This document shows, piece after piece, positions 1 through 7,854 of a DNA stretch of 64,000 nt. A model generated the notes under the pieces. It was not told the origin of the DNA. It was given only the letters and a program-made list of their open reading frames with translations, and ran no database searches. A program made the position numbers and the translations under genes. Numbering within the stretch: position 1 is the first letter of the stretch; each line of letters starts with the position of its first letter. The stretch is from Ancylomarina longa (GTDB lineage: Bacteria; Bacteroidota; Bacteroidia; Bacteroidales; Marinifilaceae), in the NCBI RefSeq assembly GCF_003996985.1, contig NZ_RJJX01000007.1, positions 1 through 64,000 on the forward strand. The letters run 5' to 3'.

Positions 1-28
1 TTCGTAGGTTCGAATCCTGCTCTCCCCA
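1..28 (+). tRNA. tRNA, 3' end only (isotype not determinable)
   Basis: The window opens inside a tRNA. The T arm is visible (GTAGG, loop TTCGAAT, CCTGC), followed by the 3' acceptor strand TCTCCCC and a discriminator A at position 28. CCA is not encoded. The anticodon lies outside the window, so I do not assign an amino acid. It belongs to the same tRNA cluster as the next two genes. Confidence 0.85.
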
Positions 29-73
29 CTTTGATTTTGATTGAAAACGTTCAATCAATAAAAATATTACCAT

Positions 74-146
74 GCGGGAATAGCTCAGTTGATAGAGCAT
101 CAGCCTTCCAAGCTGAGGGTCGCGGGTTTGAGTCCCGTTTCCCGCT
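74..146 (+). tRNA. tRNA-Gly (anticodon TCC)
   Basis: A full cloverleaf of 73 nt can be folded. The acceptor GCGGGAA pairs with TTCCCGC, the D arm is GCTC...GAGC, the anticodon stem TCAGC/GCTGA encloses loop CTTCCAA, and the T arm has loop TTTGAGT. Anticodon TCC reads GGA glycine codons. CCA is not encoded, as for its neighbours. Confidence 0.95.
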
Positions 147-159
147 CAAAAAATATATT

Positions 160-244
160 GGAGAGATGGCAGAGTGGTCGAATGCGGTGGTCTTGAAAAC
201 CATTGTACTGCAAGGTACCGGGGGTTCGAATCCCTCTCTCTCCG
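160..244 (+). tRNA. tRNA-Ser (anticodon TGA)
   Basis: This is a class II tRNA of 85 nt with a long variable arm. The acceptor GGAGAGA pairs with TCTCTCC, the anticodon loop is CTTGAAA (anticodon TGA, reads UCA), and the T loop is TTCGAAT with discriminator G. Length, variable arm and anticodon all agree with serine. It is the last gene of the cluster and is followed directly by a terminator hairpin. Confidence 0.95.
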
Positions 245-250
245 CAGTTT

Positions 251-286
251 AAAGCATCAAGGTTAAAAACTTTGGTGCTTTTTTTA
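251..286 (+). terminator. Rho-independent terminator of the tRNA cluster
   Basis: AAGCATCAA and TTGGTGCTT form a stem (with G-T wobble) around an A-rich loop and are followed by a T run. It sits seven bases after tRNA-Ser. Confidence 0.85.
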
Positions 287-815
287 TTACTCAAAATTAT
301 TAGGTGTCAGATACACAAATTGAACATCAATCGGAAGTCGAAAGAAATCAAATAATGACTCCGACGAAAATCGCATTCCCATAGTATATTTGTTCTTGCC
401 ATTGATAAATTAGTCACTCCCATCAGGGCAAACGTATTTATTTTTCTTAATATTTCGATGCGCCACATCTTTAATTCATCAAACAACAATATTGTTATAA
501 TGAATCTGCACTGCTTTTTTTTATTTGTTAATAAGCAACAGCAGGGTTTGTTCATAAAACAAAGAAAGATTAAAAAATAAGAGGGATTGAGCCTCAAAAT
601 GTATTTTTGTATTGCTAAACAAAAAAATGCATTATGAGTTTCAATCCCAAAAAAAACGAAATTAAGGTTTATTATCAGAAGTCACCAAATAATTTTATGA
701 ACAAGCCCTGAATTTACTAATAACATCGCTTAATTGTTGCATAACATTTTTATTTCTATAATTACAAATGAAATTTAATTGTTAAATTTATGTCCGCAAA
801 ACTCAATAATCTAAC
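287..815. other. Gene-poor intergenic region
   Basis: About 530 bases of AT-rich DNA between the tRNA terminator and the receptor-like gene. I see no convincing gene: a 96-codon leftward frame at 307-597 has an unnatural composition and no family resemblance. The only structure I find is the imperfect palindrome at 583-648. The 3' part probably holds the promoter of the downstream gene. Confidence 0.6.
583..648. repeat. Imperfect 66-nt palindrome
   Basis: GGGATTGA at 583-590 pairs with TCAATCCC at 641-648, and the stem continues inward with interruptions (CCTCA with TGAG, AATG with CATT). The loop is AT-rich. It is followed by an A run, so on the minus strand it would look like a terminator; on the plus strand it may be an mRNA or REP-like structure. 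Function unknown. Confidence 0.5.
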
Positions 816-3158
816 ATGAGAAAAATACTATTCCTCCTAATCACTCTATTGACAACTCATATATTGGCTGCAACAAACCATATTTATGGCAAACTGAAAG
901 ATTTAGATTCCAAGCAGCCAATTGAGTTTGCAAGCATTTCCGTAAAGACTTCAGAAAACACTATTGTGTGTTCAATGGCAAGCAACTTAAAAGGCGAATT
1001 CGATTTTGAAACAAAGCCCGGAAACTACAATTTAGAAATCAGATGCATGGGCTACACCACGCTTCAAAAAACAATTCAGGTCGACAATCAGGATGTGTAT
1101 TTGAAAACATTCGAAATGAAAATCGATAACAAAAGCATTCAGGAAGTTCAGGTAGTTGCCTCCAGTTACAAGGAAAAATACGACAAAAGTGTACAGCTGA
1201 TAACCAAGCAATTAAAGGAAGGAACCAATAATTTAACCGATATTTTAACAAAAATAAGAGGTGTGAATGTGGACCCTTTAGACAATTCAATCAAAGTGAA
1301 CAATGAAAGCAAGGTGCTTCTTTTGGTAGACGGAGTAAAAAAAGATCAGGGATATGTGAAAAATCTTTCGCCCGACAGAATCAGCAGAATTGAGGTGACA
1401 CGAAATCCTACCGGAAGATACATCAGCCAGGGTTACAATGCTGTGATTAATGTGATATTAAAAAAAAACTACAGCGGGCTGGACCTGAGAGCAGAAGAAA
1501 AAGGAGTGTTTTCTTTGGACAATTCCAATGGCGATGATTTCCTTATTAGCAACGATGCAAACATTGATTTTACTTTTACCCATAAAAAAATCAACACCTA
1601 TGGTTCCTATTCCAACAATGTATCGAATACGAACCTACCAATCCAAAATGAAAAAAGACTAGATAACATTAGCCTCATCAAAAATGCTGTTGATCATTCT
1701 ACCAATTCGCAAAAAGATGGCTTGACACATTCATTCGTATTGGGAACCGATCTTTTTATCACCAGCAAGCAAATTATTAGTGCTGAAACCAACATCAGTT
1801 ATTCGCCCTTTAGCAAAAACCATACAACACAAAAGTATCAAAATACGTATACCACAAACAATCTGTCGGAATCTTTTTTATCTGAACTTAACAACAACCA
1901 ATCGGAAAAAGCCTATCATACATTACTATCTTATCAAAATCAACTAAGCGATAAAAATAAATTTGAAATCGATTATGGATACAACTACATCAAAAACCAT
2001 TTGGTAAATCTTTACCAGGAAGAAGCGGACATTTCAACTGAACAGGAGTTGTTTACCGACAGTCATCATTCCATTCTGGAATTCAACTTTCAACATCGTT
2101 TTTCGGAGGAGTATGCTCTTGAGATTGGGTATCGAAACATATACAAATCGTACGATTACAACTACTCAACTACCGAAAATGCACAAACAAGAAATACGGA
2201 CAAACGCAATTTACTGTACAACTATTTGAGCTATACCCCAAAAGGCAAGTTCAAACTTAAAATTGGATTTGCAGCAGAACAAAATCGCCTGGAAACCTCA
2301 AATCAAACGAAAACCTATCGTTCCATTCAGCCATTTTTAAATGTATTCTACAAACACTCCAAACAGATGAATATGAGTCTGAAGTTAAATTCGGATAGTG
2401 AATATCCTTATGCTAATCAGATTAGTCCCTTTAAAATCACCACCGACAGACTGACTTCCGTTACTGGAAATTCTAATTTGACTTTTGCAACACAATACAA
2501 AAGTTCCATCGACATTAAGCTATTTGGAAACAAGTTGAGCATTGAACCTTTTTACCATTACACCAAAGACAAAATCTCCAAAAACGGACAAGTAATACAG
2601 GATCATTTCCAATACACCTATTTAAATTTGGACAAACATGAATCCCGGGGATTTAATATCGGCACAAAACTAAATATCATTCCAAAATCCATGTTTCTGA
2701 ACTTTACAGGTTCCTTCTATTGGGATAAAATCAAGCACAACAGTCACACCCATCATGTTAATGATTTTACCATCAACAGCAACCTGATCTACATTTCGCC
2801 TAAACACAAAACACTCTATGCCTTGCTGCTCAAAAAAATGAATACCAAGCAAATTCAGGCTTACGGATATGAAAACAACGACAATGATTACCTGGGTTGT
2901 TTGATAAAGAAGTCATTCTTTAAAAAGAAAATAACAGCAACAGCTCTTTATCTACTTCCTGTAGATTTGGGCTTGGATTACACCATGGAAGAGCATTTTA
3001 AGTACAATTCATTCCGCGAGCATAACAAAGTGGATGTGGGCTTGTTAAAAAACCTGTTCATGCTAAAACTAAGCTATAATTTTAGAAAAGGAATCGAGGT
3101 TAAATCGGTGAAGAAGAAAAACTACAAACAGAAAAAAGCTGCAAAAGGTTTCTTTTAG
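816..3158 (+). CDS. Outer-membrane beta-barrel receptor-like protein with N-terminal CarboxypepD-regulatory domain
   Basis: Predicted 780-residue outer-membrane protein of the TonB-dependent-receptor type common in Bacteroidota. It has a Sec signal peptide (residues 1-18, ending HILA). A carboxypeptidase-regulatory-like beta-sandwich covers about residues 20-100. A plug-like segment covers about 130-220, with the hallmark LLLVDGV near residue 168 and RIEVTRNPTGRY after it. The remainder is beta-barrel, with alternating polar and aromatic residues, ending in a C-terminal Phe-Phe. The architecture fits the PF14905 (OMP_b-brl_3) group rather than SusC. No SusD partner, sigma/anti-sigma pair or transported-substrate gene lies beside it, so the ligand cannot be inferred. 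It stands alone between the tRNA cluster and the 21-nt repeat array. Confidence 0.85.
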   Translation: MRKILFLLITLLTTHILAATNHIYGKLKDLDSKQPIEFASISVKTSENTIVCSMASNLKGEFDFETKPGNYNLEIRCMGYTTLQKTIQVDNQDVYLKTFEMKIDNKSIQEVQVVASSYKEKYDKSVQLITKQLKEGTNNLTDILTKIRGVNVDPLDNSIKVNNESKVLLLVDGVKKDQGYVKNLSPDRISRIEVTRNPTGRYISQGYNAVINVILKKNYSGLDLRAEEKGVFSLDNSNGDDFLISNDANIDFTFTHKKINTYGSYSNNVSNTNLPIQNEKRLDNISLIKNAVDHSTNSQKDGLTHSFVLGTDLFITSKQIISAETNISYSPFSKNHTTQKYQNTYTTNNLSESFLSELNNNQSEKAYHTLLSYQNQLSDKNKFEIDYGYNYIKNHLVNLYQEEADISTEQELFTDSHHSILEFNFQHRFSEEYALEIGYRNIYKSYDYNYSTTENAQTRNTDKRNLLYNYLSYTPKGKFKLKIGFAAEQNRLETSNQTKTYRSIQPFLNVFYKHSKQMNMSLKLNSDSEYPYANQISPFKITTDRLTSVTGNSNLTFATQYKSSIDIKLFGNKLSIEPFYHYTKDKISKNGQVIQDHFQYTYLNLDKHESRGFNIGTKLNIIPKSMFLNFTGSFYWDKIKHNSHTHHVNDFTINSNLIYISPKHKTLYALLLKKMNTKQIQAYGYENNDNDYLGCLIKKSFFKKKITATALYLLPVDLGLDYTMEEHFKYNSFREHNKVDVGLLKNLFMLKLSYNFRKGIEVKSVKKKNYKQKKAAKGFF

Positions 3159-3176
3159 ATTAAAATCAATAAAGAG

Positions 3177-3596
3177 AGGAAGTTGTGTTTCAACTTTATA
3201 AATGTTGATGAAGCACTAGTCGAACTCGCCCGTGACATCGCCCGCGAGGTGAAATTCATCAAACAAACTACTTGAGCCATCTGCGTTGCTGTTAGCAACC
3301 CAAAACTTCCTATCCACAACATGCACCGAGATGTCTATCATAGCAACATTGCTATACCAGACAGGAAAATTGCTGTCAACAACATCAAAATTGATATTGC
3401 CGATAGGAAATTCGATAATTGAAACATCAACTTTGCTGTAATGGGATATCAACTTTGCTGTTTGCAAAAGAAACTTCCCTGTCCTGCACCTCAAACTTGC
3501 TATCAAAAACAGGAAGTTCGAGCCTGGCGATAGCAATTTGCCATAGCAGGACAGCAAATTCCCTTATCTAAAATCCAACATGCTGCTTCAAATGGT
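3177..3596. repeat. Degenerate 21-nt tandem array A (about 20 units)
   Basis: Laying the sequence out in rows of 21 bases lines up a recurring pattern. Most rows begin AAA or CAA, then CTTGCTAT or a variant, and many end ACATC. Core positions recur at 3288, 3309, 3351, 3372, 3393, 3414, 3435, 3457, 3478, 3499, 3541, 3562 and 3583, a spacing of 21 with occasional 22. The clearest part is 3282-3596; units before that are weak. No two units are identical, so it is not a CRISPR (no fixed repeat, no spacer). The minus strand is open for 113 codons only because the period is a multiple of three. It lies between the receptor-like gene and a helical orphan gene. Confidence 0.75.
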
Positions 3597-3712
3597 TGTT
3601 TTTAATGTTATATTTTACAATTAATGATTTAAAACCAGACAACACGCTCTTGGTGGAAGAAAAGTTCCATTCTTTGGAAATACTAAAGCTTTTACAGATA
3701 TTGCACAAAGAG

Positions 3713-3741
3713 AAAAGGATACCGTGCAGTGGTACCCTTTT
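3713..3741 (-). terminator. Likely terminator of the leftward helical orphan gene
   Basis: AAAAGGATACC pairs with GGTACCCTTTT (one A-C mismatch) around a 8-nt loop; read leftward it is followed by a T-rich tract. A second hairpin, AAACAGACG/CGTCTGTTT at 3756-3781, encloses the gene's TAA stop codon in its loop but has no T run. Confidence 0.55.
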
Positions 3742-3767
3742 CATTTCACATGATCAAACAGACGGGT

Positions 3768-4235
3768 TTACTCGTCTGTTTTCTTTTTGGTATGTCCGGG
3801 GAAACGAGCCGACATCTCGTCAACCTTATCCTTTGCTCCCGGATGTCCCATTTTGGCAGCATTTTTCATCAAACTATACACCATTAATGATGCATTGTAA
3901 GCTTCGCTCCCTGCCACTGCGAACGAATCTTCAACTGCTGAATGCAATTGCGACAGCTTAAACTCGATAGACCGAAGACTACCAATTGCAGTCACATCAT
4001 GATTGAATGCCTGTAAATCGATGAAGCCACCTAAAAGGTCGGTTTCCTGACGAGCCACTTCATATGCCTTGTCAACAAAACCTATCGATTTATCGCCCAT
4101 ATTTAACAAATCCTTCTTCCCATTGGAAAGGATATGCAACTTAGGAAGCAATACATCATCAAGCACCTTAAGAGCATCATCAATTTGAGTTTGCTCCTCA
4201 GCAGTTAGAACTAAATCGAACAAATTTTTCTGCAT
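3768..4235 (-). CDS. Helix-rich conserved hypothetical protein
   Basis: A 155-residue cytosolic protein with no signal peptide or membrane segment and almost no beta propensity; it looks like a helical bundle. I chose the ATG giving MQKNLFDLVL because the upstream eight codons lie in AT-rich leader. Two conserved-looking blocks stand out: NMGDKSIGFVDKAYEVA near residue 45 and a C-terminal AGSEAYNASLMVYSLMKNAA followed by PGAKDKVDEMSARFPG. I have the impression of similar orphan proteins in other Bacteroidota but cannot name a family or function. It is a single-gene leftward unit whose 3' end faces the 21-nt array A. The helical gene at 27622 sits beside array B, a parallel discussed in the findings. 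Confidence 0.65.
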   Translation of the reverse strand: MQKNLFDLVLTAEEQTQIDDALKVLDDVLLPKLHILSNGKKDLLNMGDKSIGFVDKAYEVARQETDLLGGFIDLQAFNHDVTAIGSLRSIEFKLSQLHSAVEDSFAVAGSEAYNASLMVYSLMKNAAKMGHPGAKDKVDEMSARFPGHTKKKTDE

Positions 4236-4636
4236 AAATATGAAATTTAAATTAAACAAAAACTAATTTACATATACCAATTACAAAAAAATATGATATT
4301 TATCATTTCCATTAAAACTAATAGATATATTATTGATTACCCTATAACATTTAGTTGTGATCTTACTTCTATAATAAGCCTGGTTATTTCTATTCCAGCT
4401 CCCTTTCTACAAATTCCATAAAATTTATTCCCCTTATCCTTAACTGATTAATAAAATAGGAATGTTAAAGTCTTTTAAAATCACAATTTGCATTTCAAAA
4501 GCTTGATTTTTTTGCGTAATTTCAAGGTAGAAAGATTAATCTAACAGAACAGTTTAGGTAACCAACGCGCATTGGAATTATTATAGAAATTAGGAAATAG
4601 AATATTCACTTATGCATGAGAATGCATATCAAATAT
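4236..4636. other. AT-rich intergenic region with a leader hairpin before hpf
   Basis: About 400 bases between the divergent helical orphan and hpf. No gene is visible. The only clear element is a 7-bp hairpin, TATGCAT (4611-4617) with ATGCATA (4622-4628), nine bases before the hpf ribosome-binding site; it would lie in the hpf 5' leader and could modulate translation. Promoters for both genes must be here but I could not place them convincingly. Confidence 0.5.
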
Positions 4637-4642
4637 AGGAGG
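4637..4642 (+). promoter_or_regulatory. Strong Shine-Dalgarno site of hpf
   Basis: AGGAGG lies seven bases before the ATG at 4650. A perfect site is unusual in Bacteroidota, where most genes in this window have none. It decides in favour of ATG 4650 over the GTG at 4647. Confidence 0.7.
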
Positions 4643-4649
4643 AATTGTG

Positions 4650-4946
4650 ATGAACATGAAAATGCAATCCGTAGGTTTTAAAGCCGATAGTAAATTAGAA
4701 GATTTCATTAACCAAAAATTAAAAAAACTCGAGAAATTAGAAAGCAAGATCACTACTTATGATGTAAAATTAAATGTTGATAAAGCAAGTAATAGGGAAA
4801 ATAAAGTAGTGGAAGTAAAAGTAAAGGTTCCGGGATCTGAACTTTTTGCTAAAAAACAAAGCAAAACATTTGAAGAGGCAACCGATATGGTAGCCGAAGC
4901 TTTAAGAGCTCAGATCATTAAATACAAAGAGAATAAATTCAAATAA
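4650..4946 (+). CDS. hpf: Ribosome hibernation promoting factor (short Hpf/RaiA family)
   Basis: A 98-residue protein of the short HPF/YfiA type, which binds the 30S subunit in stationary phase and blocks the mRNA/tRNA channel. It shows the family's compact beta-alpha-beta-beta-beta-alpha pattern: an N-terminal strand (MQSVGFKAD), a basic first helix rich in lysine, the central VKLNVDKAS and VEVKVKVPGSELFAKKQS strands, and a final helix beginning FEEATDMVAEALRAQI. It lacks the C-terminal dimerisation domain of long HPF, so it probably acts with a separate hibernation factor or not through 100S dimers. It is preceded by a perfect AGGAGG and followed by a strong terminator shared with the convergent CDGSH gene. 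Confidence 0.92.
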   Translation: MNMKMQSVGFKADSKLEDFINQKLKKLEKLESKITTYDVKLNVDKASNRENKVVEVKVKVPGSELFAKKQSKTFEEATDMVAEALRAQIIKYKENKFK

Positions 4947-4956
4947 AATAATTAAT

Positions 4957-4987
4957 AAAAAATGGGGTTTTAACAACCCCATTTTTT
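4957..4987. terminator. Bidirectional terminator between hpf and the CDGSH gene
   Basis: AAAAAATGGGGTT pairs with AACCCCATTTTTT around a short loop; A and T runs on the two sides make it work for both convergent genes. It touches the stop codon of the leftward gene. Confidence 0.9.
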
Positions 4988-5430
4988 TATTCTTTAAATC
5001 CAAGCTCCTCGTGCGAACCATCGCAGAACGGTTTATTCTTAGAAGAACCACAACGACAGAAATAACAAACTTCTTCCATTGCCTCTCGTTTACCATTAGC
5101 GCGAACTAAAGTTATAGGCCCCTCCACCATCAAAGGTCCATTTTCCAGAACTTCCACTTTTCTTCCGGTTTCTAATGCTTTTGTTGGCCCTTTTTCTTCC
5201 TCTGTTTTTTCAGGACTATTCATATAAAAAGACAATGCACGGGAAGGACATCTACTTATTTGATTAATTATTTCCTGGGTACTGCCGCCTTGCATTTTTA
5301 CCCACGGTCTGGTTCCTGGTTGAAAAACTTGAGGCAAGCCCTTAAAACAAACGCCGGAATGAATGCATAAATCAGGTTCGTAAACCACTGTAACTTCCCC
5401 GTTTGAATATTCTTTTTTTATACTTTTCAT
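4987..5430 (-). CDS. CDGSH-type iron-sulfur protein with N-terminal divergent ferredoxin domain
   Basis: A 147-residue cytosolic Fe-S protein with two modules. The N-terminal part resembles the divergent 4Fe-4S mono-cluster domain (Fer4_19), with Cys22, Cys28 and Cys61 in DLCIHSGVC and SRCPSRAL. The C-terminal part is a CDGSH zinc-finger-like 2Fe-2S domain: Cys125, Cys127, Cys136 and His140 in CRCGSSKNKPFCDGSH, the exact 3-Cys/1-His ligand set of mitoNEET-like proteins. Proteins of this two-domain type are usually annotated only as iron-sulfur or glutamate-synthase-like small subunits, and their electron partner is not known. It is a single leftward gene converging on hpf. Confidence 0.88.
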   Translation of the reverse strand: MKSIKKEYSNGEVTVVYEPDLCIHSGVCFKGLPQVFQPGTRPWVKMQGGSTQEIINQISRCPSRALSFYMNSPEKTEEEKGPTKALETGRKVEVLENGPLMVEGPITLVRANGKREAMEEVCYFCRCGSSKNKPFCDGSHEELGFKE

Positions 5431-5601
5431 GGTATGAGATTTTTATTAATATAAGCTTTTCATATAATTTACCACATTTTTAAAAAATTCGCTTAAATTT
5501 TTTTCAGCTTGTTATCTTTTCTTTAATAAAGACAAATAACTCATCTTTAGTATGGTGCACAATAGAAATCATAAAATTCTATTTTTAGCAGAATAAAGCA
5601 C

Positions 5602-5631
5602 TTGCAGATAAAAAAAAATATTCTACTTTTG
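5602..5631 (+). promoter_or_regulatory. Promoter of tRNA-Trp
   Basis: TTG at 5602-5604 and TACTTTTG at 5624-5631, separated by 19 bases, match the Bacteroidota -33 (TTTG) and -7 (TAnnTTTG) elements. Transcription would start near 5638, about 40 bases before the tRNA. Confidence 0.75.
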
Positions 5632-5676
5632 TCGCAGACTTTTAGTCAGGCATACTATTGAAAATGCCGAAAACAC

Positions 5677-5749
5677 ACGGGTGTAGCTCAGTTGGTAGAG
5701 CACTGGTCTCCAAAACCAGGTGTCGGGAGTTCGAGTCTCTCCTCCCGTG
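5677..5749 (+). tRNA. tRNA-Trp (anticodon CCA)
   Basis: A 73-nt cloverleaf. Acceptor ACGGGTG pairs with CTCCCGT (one T-T mismatch at the sixth pair), the D arm is GCTC...GAGC, the anticodon stem CTGGT/ACCAG holds loop CTCCAAA (anticodon CCA), the T loop is TTCGAGT and the discriminator is G. It is a solitary tRNA with its own promoter and terminator. CCA is not encoded. Confidence 0.95.
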
Positions 5750-5750
5750 C

Positions 5751-5784
5751 AAAAAACCTTTCGAATTGTTTCGGAAGGTTTTTT
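5751..5784 (+). terminator. Terminator of tRNA-Trp
   Basis: AAAAAACCTT pairs with AAGGTTTTTT, extended by a TC/GG-type inner stem, immediately after the tRNA, and ends in a T run. Confidence 0.88.
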
Positions 5785-5912
5785 CATGTCCAAATATTAC
5801 CAGCTTAATATAAAAATAAAACACATCACAGTAATCAACATGATACGTTTTATAATTATAGCAGATCCTTCAACTTCGCTCAGTGACCTATTTTATCTCT
5901 CTTGTCGAGCTA

Positions 5913-7736
5913 TTACAACAGCTGCATATCGTACAACTTTTTATAAGCTCCATTTTTCTCAATTAAAACCTCATGCTTTCCTCGTTCTACTATTTCACCA
6001 TCACGAAATACGCAAATCAAATCAGCATTTTTAACGGTGGATAAACGGTGAGCAATAACAATAGAAGTACGATTTTGCATTAATTTATCCAAGGCATCCT
6101 GAACCAGACGCTCCGATTCTGTATCCAAGGCGGAAGTTGCTTCATCCAATATCATGATAGGAGGATTTTTCAAAACTGCCCGAGCAATACTCAAACGCTG
6201 ACGCTGTCCTCCCGACAATTTACTTCCCCGATCTCCAATATTTGTATAATATCCATTTTCGCTTGCTGAAATAAAATCATGTGCATTCGCAATCTTAGCA
6301 GCAGCAATCACCTCTTTCAGAGTTGCCTGAGGCATACCAAAAGCGATATTATTAAAAATCGTATCATTAAACAGAATAGATTCCTGATTTACATTTCCCA
6401 TCAGGTTACGCATTTCTGCAATTTTATAATCACGAATATCCTTCCCATCTAAGTAAATTCCACCCTCATTCACATCATAAAACCTAGGTAATAAATCCAC
6501 AAAAGTAGTTTTACCGGAGCCAGACTGCCCAACCAATGCAACTGTCTTTCCTTTCGGGATTTCCATTTGAATATCTTTTAATACTTTTCTGTCTCCGTTG
6601 TAGGAAAAAGAAACACTTCGATACTCTATGGACTCATTAAATTGAGATATAGATGCAGCATTCTCTTTTTCAACGATAGTAGATTCAGCATCTAAAATCT
6701 GATCGATTCTATCCATGGCTGCCAGGCCTTTCTGAATACTATAAAAAGCCTTAGAAAATGCTTTTGCAGGATTAATAATGGAATAAAAAACCACCAGATA
6801 AGCAATAAATCCGGCTCCATTCATTCCGCCTTGTCCATTTATAATTAATCTTCCACCATACCACAAGACAATCACAATTACCAGAGTCCCTAAGAATTCA
6901 CTTACCGGATGTGCCAAAACTCTTCTTCGCATCAGGCTATTCATTATCTTTCTGTAATCATTATTTTCCAGATCGAAACGTTGATTTACATTATCCTCAG
7001 CCGTAAAAGCTTTGATAATTCTTAAACCGGAAAGTGTTTCTTCAATGGTGGAAAGCAAATCGCCCATCTTATTCTGCCCAAGTCTTGAAGTTTTCTTTAA
7101 TGTTCTTCCTATTCGACCGATAATAGCACCGGCAATTGGCAATAGGATAAACACGAAAATTGTCATTTTAGGACTCATGATAATCATCGTAACCAATGAA
7201 ACTATGATGATTACCGGATTCTTCAAAAACATATCCAAAGAATTCATGATTGAATTCTCCACTTCCTGAACATCTCCTGTTGAGCGAGCGATGATATCCC
7301 CTTTTTTCTCTTCAGTGAAAAAAGGAATAGGAAGTGCGACTATCTTTCTATAAATCTGCTCCCTCAAATCCCGAACAACGCCATTTCGTATCCCAACACT
7401 ATGATAGGAACCCAAATAGGTAAAGACAACTTTAAAGAATACAGCCAAAACCAATACAACACCCACAAATATTAAAGCTGAATCGGCTCCGTAATCTACT
7501 TTTAATTGAGTAGTATAGTAATAAAAATTGTGTTTTAGACTAGCAACACTCGCCTCCCAAGCTACCATTTCATGCACAGGTTTAGCAATGCCAAATAATA
7601 TCTCTAGTACGGGTTGCATCATAACAAAGGAAAACACACCAAAAACAGCGGCAAGCAGGTTATAAACAAAACTCATAACCAAATCACCTTTATAGGGAGG
7701 TAAAAATCGCCTTAAAATGCTAAAAAAATCTTTCAT
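5913..7736 (-). CDS. ABC exporter, ATP-binding and permease protein (MsbA/lipid exporter-like)
   Basis: A 607-residue half-size ABC exporter predicted to flip lipids or export hydrophobic compounds across the inner membrane as a homodimer. The N-terminal half carries the six-helix ABC transmembrane domain. The nucleotide-binding domain has Walker A GQSGSGKT near residue 405, signature LSGGQRQR near 510, Walker B IMILDEATSALD near 530 and the H-loop histidine in IVIAHRLS. I start at the ATG giving MKDFFSILRRF; the 32 codons before it overlap the purB terminator and look like leader sequence. MsbA (lipid A export) is a reasonable guess because lpxB lies in the same window, but the family is broad and substrate cannot be read from sequence. 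Confidence 0.88.
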   Translation of the reverse strand: MKDFFSILRRFLPPYKGDLVMSFVYNLLAAVFGVFSFVMMQPVLEILFGIAKPVHEMVAWEASVASLKHNFYYYTTQLKVDYGADSALIFVGVVLVLAVFFKVVFTYLGSYHSVGIRNGVVRDLREQIYRKIVALPIPFFTEEKKGDIIARSTGDVQEVENSIMNSLDMFLKNPVIIIVSLVTMIIMSPKMTIFVFILLPIAGAIIGRIGRTLKKTSRLGQNKMGDLLSTIEETLSGLRIIKAFTAEDNVNQRFDLENNDYRKIMNSLMRRRVLAHPVSEFLGTLVIVIVLWYGGRLIINGQGGMNGAGFIAYLVVFYSIINPAKAFSKAFYSIQKGLAAMDRIDQILDAESTIVEKENAASISQFNESIEYRSVSFSYNGDRKVLKDIQMEIPKGKTVALVGQSGSGKTTFVDLLPRFYDVNEGGIYLDGKDIRDYKIAEMRNLMGNVNQESILFNDTIFNNIAFGMPQATLKEVIAAAKIANAHDFISASENGYYTNIGDRGSKLSGGQRQRLSIARAVLKNPPIMILDEATSALDTESERLVQDALDKLMQNRTSIVIAHRLSTVKNADLICVFRDGEIVERGKHEVLIEKNGAYKKLYDMQLL

Positions 7737-7796
7737 TAAAATAAAATGAGTGATACAAATAAATAAGAGAGATGTAGAAAATACTCCCATAAAATA

Positions 7797-7823
7797 GGCT
7801 GTAAAAGTACAACTCTTACAGCC
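7797..7823 (-). terminator. Probable terminator of purB
   Basis: GGCTGTAA and TTACAGCC form a perfect 8-bp stem with an 11-nt loop, 30 bases downstream of the purB stop codon; the following leftward bases are T-rich. Confidence 0.7.
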
Positions 7824-7854
7824 TAAAAACAAAGCATTAACATTTATTAATATC

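Noticed and set aside
307-597. 96-residue leftward frame
   Set aside because: Composition is unlike neighbouring genes (many rare residues in AT-rich junk), no homology impression, and it overlaps the palindrome at 583-648.
3216-3557. 113-codon open frame on the minus strand across array A
   Set aside because: The frame is a by-product of a 21-base period (multiple of three). It has no family resemblance, no start signal, and the same array has indels that would break a real gene.
3177-3596. CRISPR array
   Set aside because: Units are degenerate with no constant repeat and no unique spacers, and no cas gene is near.
3596-3961. 121-residue plus-strand frame
   Set aside because: It lies antisense to the helical orphan gene and through intergenic hairpins; the leftward gene has the coherent protein.
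5720-6034. 104-residue plus-strand frame
   Set aside because: It starts inside tRNA-Trp and runs antisense into the ABC exporter gene.
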